In this document: in pieces, positions 14,139 to 16,573 of the stretch
Layout: each line of letters begins with the position of its first letter
Position numbering within the stretch: position 1 is the stretch's first letter
NCBI GenBank assembly: GCA_013002595.1
Contig: JABDJG010000086.1
Span: forward strand, 1-16,573
DNA: 16,573 nucleotides
From: Hyphomicrobiales bacterium
GTDB lineage: Bacteria; Pseudomonadota; Alphaproteobacteria; Rhizobiales; Aestuariivirgaceae
Reading direction: 5' to 3'
Notes under the pieces: model-generated
The model's database searches: none
What the model saw: only the letters and a program-made list of their open reading frames with translations
What the model was told of the DNA's origin: nothing
Position numbers and translations under genes: made by a program

Positions 14139-14627
14139 ATGCCAGATCAAAATACCCCGTTTGTATGCAAGATCGAGAAGGTGCGGGACGAATGGATCGA
14201 CTACAACGGCCATTTCAATATGGGATATTACGGCGCGCTTTTCGATATCACCGCCGATGACGCGTTCGAAGTCATGGGGCTGGGGCCTGAATACGTCAAA
14301 ACCGGCTTTTCGTTTTACACCCTGGAGGCGCATATCACCTATTTGCGTGAACTGCACGCTGATGATGCTGTTCAGGTCCATTTCCGGATACTCGACTACG
14401 ACGCCAAGCGAATTCACTATTTCGAGGAAATGTTCCACGCCGAGGGCGGCTGGTTGGCAGCAACGCTGGAAGGCATCTGCATGCACATTGACATGGACGC
14501 CAAGAAATCATGTTCTTTCCCCGATGAAGTGCTCAAACAGATTGCTGCCATGCACAGCGCCCATCAGGACCTGGCGGTGCCGCCACAGGTCGGCCACAAA
14601 ATCGGCATCGTCCGCAAAATGGCGTGA
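14139..14627 (+). CDS. Hot-dog fold acyl-CoA thioesterase (4HBT family)
   Basis: A 162-residue cytoplasmic thioesterase. Residues 17-31 (DEWIDYNGHFNMGYY) are the classic 4HBT active-site segment, with Asp21, His25 and Asn27 in the D-x-x-x-H-x-N pattern; the middle part (THIT-type strand EAHITYLRELHADDAVQVHF) is also typical. Such enzymes split acyl-CoA esters. The sequence reminds me of betainyl/carnitine-type thioesterases, but no carnitine-pathway genes are present, so the substrate is open. Start: ATG at 14139 with CAGGAA at 14128-14132. The frame stays open upstream with ATG codons at 14076 and 14097, but these would translate through the terminator-like hairpin and add residues that relatives lack. 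The ClC gene follows after 74 bases. Confidence 0.85.
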   Translation: MPDQNTPFVCKIEKVRDEWIDYNGHFNMGYYGALFDITADDAFEVMGLGPEYVKTGFSFYTLEAHITYLRELHADDAVQVHFRILDYDAKRIHYFEEMFHAEGGWLAATLEGICMHIDMDAKKSCSFPDEVLKQIAAMHSAHQDLAVPPQVGHKIGIVRKMA

Positions 14628-14701
14628 GGTTAACCGATTATCTGCATGACAGGCGCATAATGCTGGATGGGATTCCAGAGTAAGCCTTCCGGGGACAGAC
14701 A

Positions 14702-16339
14702 ATGAACGGCCTGAAAGCAGGCATCGTCGGGTTTTTGAGCGAACGCACATTGCCGTCCGTGCGCACGCTGCTGGCGACACGGCAACCGCTTGTCTGGTTG
14801 CTGGCGCTCATCATCGGCGGGGTCGGCGCTTATGCAATATTGGCGTTTCGCTGGCTGATCGGCGCCGTTCAATGGCTCTGGCTCGGCAACAGCTCGGAAA
14901 ATGTCCTCTCCACGGTCGCCAGCTTCCGCGAACCCTGGCTGATCATGCTGGCGCTGGTTGGCGGCGGGCTTGTCGTTGGCTTCATCCTGCGCTTCACCAC
15001 CCACTCGTTCCGCACCCACGGCATCGCCGATGTCATCGAGGCACGGGCCATTCATGGCTCCCACATCCCGATCCGGCGCGGCCTCATGAGCGCGGTGGCC
15101 TCAGCGATTTCCCTGGGCGCCGGCGCCAGCGCCGGGCGCGAGGGACCCGCTGTTCATCTTGGGGCTGCAATCGCCTCGTTCCTGGAGAGCCGTTTCAGCC
15201 TGCCTGGCGCGGCACGCCGGGTACTGCTCGCCAGTGGTGCTGCAGCCGCAGTGTCGGCCTCGTTCAACGCACCGATTGCCGGTGTCCTGTTTGCTCACGA
15301 AGTCATCCTTGGCCACTACGCGCTCACCGCCTTCGTGCCGACTGTTATTGCTGCGGTCGGTGCAACGCTGATCACCCGCGTCCATCTCGGCGATTTCCCC
15401 GCCTTCATCATCCCGGATTATCACATCACGTCGTACTGGGAATTTCCGGCATTTGCTCTGCTGGGTGTGGTTTGCGGCCTCGTGGCCGTCGGGTTTTTGT
15501 TGTCGATCATGGCCAGCGACTGGCTCAGCCGGCAGGTCGACCTGCCGATCTGGGTCCGCCCGGCAATCGGCGGTGTCATTGTCGGTGCAATCGCGATCAT
15601 GGTGCCCGAAGTGCTTGGCGTTGGCTACGAGGCAACCAACCAGGCATTGCGCGAGAAATACTCACTCGAGTTTCTGTTTCTCCTTTTGTTCGCCAAAACA
15701 GCAGCGACCGCGATCACGCTGGCCAGCCGGTTTGGCGGCGGGGTGTTCTCGCCATCGCTGTATCTCGGCGCAATGTCGGGCGGTGCCTTCGGCATCATTG
15801 CAGCATCGGTTTTTCCCGAGTTCGCCTCCAGCTACGGGGTTTATGCAATCCTCGGCATGGGTGCAGTGGCAGGTGCCGTGCTCGGCGCACCGATCTCAAC
15901 AACGATGATCGTGTTCGAGCTGACCGGCGGCTACGAAATGACCATCGCCCTGCTCTTGTCGGTCTCGATCGCCTCGGTCATAACCCAGGCCCTGATTGGA
16001 CAAAGCTTCTTTGGCTGGCAACTGTCGACCCGCGGTCTTTATCTCGGTGATGGCCCGCACCGCCGCATCATGCGCACCTGGAAGGTCGCCGACTTCATGA
16101 CCGGCCTGAGCCCGGAAGACAGCGAAAACCCGGTAAAACTTGGTCCGGACGACCTGCGCCTCACACCTGAAGACACGCTGGAAGTGACCTTGCGGGCGTT
16201 CGATACCACCGGCCTTGACCGGATCGCGGTTTTCGATCCAAGCAACATGGACACCCAGATCGGTTGGGCCGAATACACCAAGGCCCTGTCGACCTTCAAC
16301 GCCGCCCTGATCGAAGCCAACATCGAAGAGCACCGCTAG
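14702..16339 (+). CDS. ClC-family chloride channel / H+-Cl- exchanger
   Basis: A 545-residue inner-membrane protein with about 18 membrane helices, working as a dimer with one anion pore per subunit. Seen: GAGASAGREGPAVHLGA (139-155), where Glu147 is the gating glutamate of the GREGP motif; RFGGGVFSPSLYLGA (343-357); and GMGAVAGAVLGAPIS (385-399). The first selectivity segment reads THGIADV (105-111) instead of GSGIPEV, as in the GHGVPEV-type bacterial subgroup. At FAHEV (197-201) the inner proton glutamate of E. coli ClcA is Val, as in ClC channels. After the last helix (about 440) an 85-residue cytoplasmic tail resembles at most one CBS motif, whereas relatives often have two. The ATG at 14702 has GGGGA 7 bases before it. 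The stop codon TAG coincides with the start of repeat element copy 2. Confidence 0.93.
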   Translation: MNGLKAGIVGFLSERTLPSVRTLLATRQPLVWLLALIIGGVGAYAILAFRWLIGAVQWLWLGNSSENVLSTVASFREPWLIMLALVGGGLVVGFILRFTTHSFRTHGIADVIEARAIHGSHIPIRRGLMSAVASAISLGAGASAGREGPAVHLGAAIASFLESRFSLPGAARRVLLASGAAAAVSASFNAPIAGVLFAHEVILGHYALTAFVPTVIAAVGATLITRVHLGDFPAFIIPDYHITSYWEFPAFALLGVVCGLVAVGFLLSIMASDWLSRQVDLPIWVRPAIGGVIVGAIAIMVPEVLGVGYEATNQALREKYSLEFLFLLLFAKTAATAITLASRFGGGVFSPSLYLGAMSGGAFGIIAASVFPEFASSYGVYAILGMGAVAGAVLGAPISTTMIVFELTGGYEMTIALLLSVSIASVITQALIGQSFFGWQLSTRGLYLGDGPHRRIMRTWKVADFMTGLSPEDSENPVKLGPDDLRLTPEDTLEVTLRAFDTTGLDRIAVFDPSNMDTQIGWAEYTKALSTFNAALIEANIEEHR

Positions 16340-16573
16340 AGCGGTTCACAGTCATATTGGACCATTTGATGGTCCAAATCGGTTCACTCGGCTAGTTAAG
16401 AAACGCAACGCGATGTGGGGCATCGGGTAAGTTTCTTAACGACGTACGATGGGCCGATTTGGTCCACCGAAGGCCGGGTTTTCGCGCCCGCTGGACGTCG
16501 TTACAGTCCACTTGTGGTCGGCCAGACCACGGCGTGGACTGTGCCTAGCCAGCAAACGCGAAAACCCGGTCAA
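16337..16573. mobile_element. Non-coding MITE-like palindromic element, copy 2 (cut by window end)
   Basis: It aligns without gaps to copy 1 (8355 onward) through module A: CCATTTGATGG, GGTCCAAATCGG (16371-16382), GTTAAGAAAC (16395-16404), CGATG/CATCG (16411-16425), GTTTCTTAAC (16431-16440) and CCGATTTGGTCC (16454-16465). Module B is a perfect nested palindrome here: CCGGGTTTTCGCG (16474-16486) with CGCGAAAACCCGG (16557-16569), GCTGG/CCAGC (16490-16494 with 16549-16553), CAGTCCAC/GTGGACTG (16504-16511 with 16534-16541) and GTGGTC/GACCAC around loop GGCCA. It lacks the tandem block of copy 1. The right terminal repeat lies beyond the window. Confidence 0.8.

Noticed and set aside
14872..16050. 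Plus-strand frame of 392 codons inside the ClC gene
   Set aside because: Out of frame with a well-supported ClC; composition is Arg, His and Pro-rich with no recognisable domain.

Overview
The window reads as chromosomal DNA of a GC-rich alphaproteobacterium, most likely of the Hyphomicrobiales (Rhizobiales) type. The clearest signs are a permuted two-piece tmRNA gene whose tag reads ANDNYAEARLAA, an alpha-type SspB adaptor, and the run fumC / DUF4169 / ribbon-helix-helix gene, an arrangement I know from that group. Placement below class level is inference. No phage, plasmid, CRISPR or transposase genes are visible.

Layout. Positions 1-873 hold the end of a gene cut by the window edge, whose last residues look like a GlyGly-CTERM sorting tail. 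It is followed after 12 bases by a rhombosortase-like membrane protease, so this may be a substrate and its processing enzyme. A two-helix membrane protein of unknown function lies on the minus strand at 903-1454. It sits between two copies of a short direct repeat, one of which encodes the end of the rhombosortase. The stretch 1455-2114 is not empty: it carries the split ssrA (tmRNA) gene. Next come sspB, the ClpXP adaptor for ssrA-tagged proteins, and an overlapping mepA-type murein endopeptidase. A PHP-domain phosphoesterase and a CPA2 cation/proton antiporter follow as a tight pair. A small secreted protein comes next, with inverted repeats upstream and a strong intrinsic terminator downstream. 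Then come fumC, a DUF4169 protein and a ribbon-helix-helix protein.

On the minus strand, an FAD-linked D-lactate dehydrogenase/glycolate oxidase-like gene (14027-12630) is followed by a 1300-residue AsmA-family protein with a long charged coiled coil (12594-8692). Divergent from that pair are a hot-dog thioesterase and a ClC chloride channel/transporter on the plus strand, running to 16339.

Two copies of a non-coding, MITE-like element of roughly 300 bases stand out. One is complete (8354-8677, with 34-base terminal inverted repeats, 31/34 matching) between the converging ribbon-helix-helix and AsmA genes. The other starts at the stop codon of the ClC gene (16337) and is cut by the window end. 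Both fold on paper into two nested palindromes. One stem shows a paired, pairing-preserving base change between copies. In both places the element supplies the stop codon of the preceding gene. This element, the tmRNA-sspB neighbourhood and the rhombosortase/GlyGly tail pair are the most interesting content. I did not find a convincing wholly new multi-gene system.
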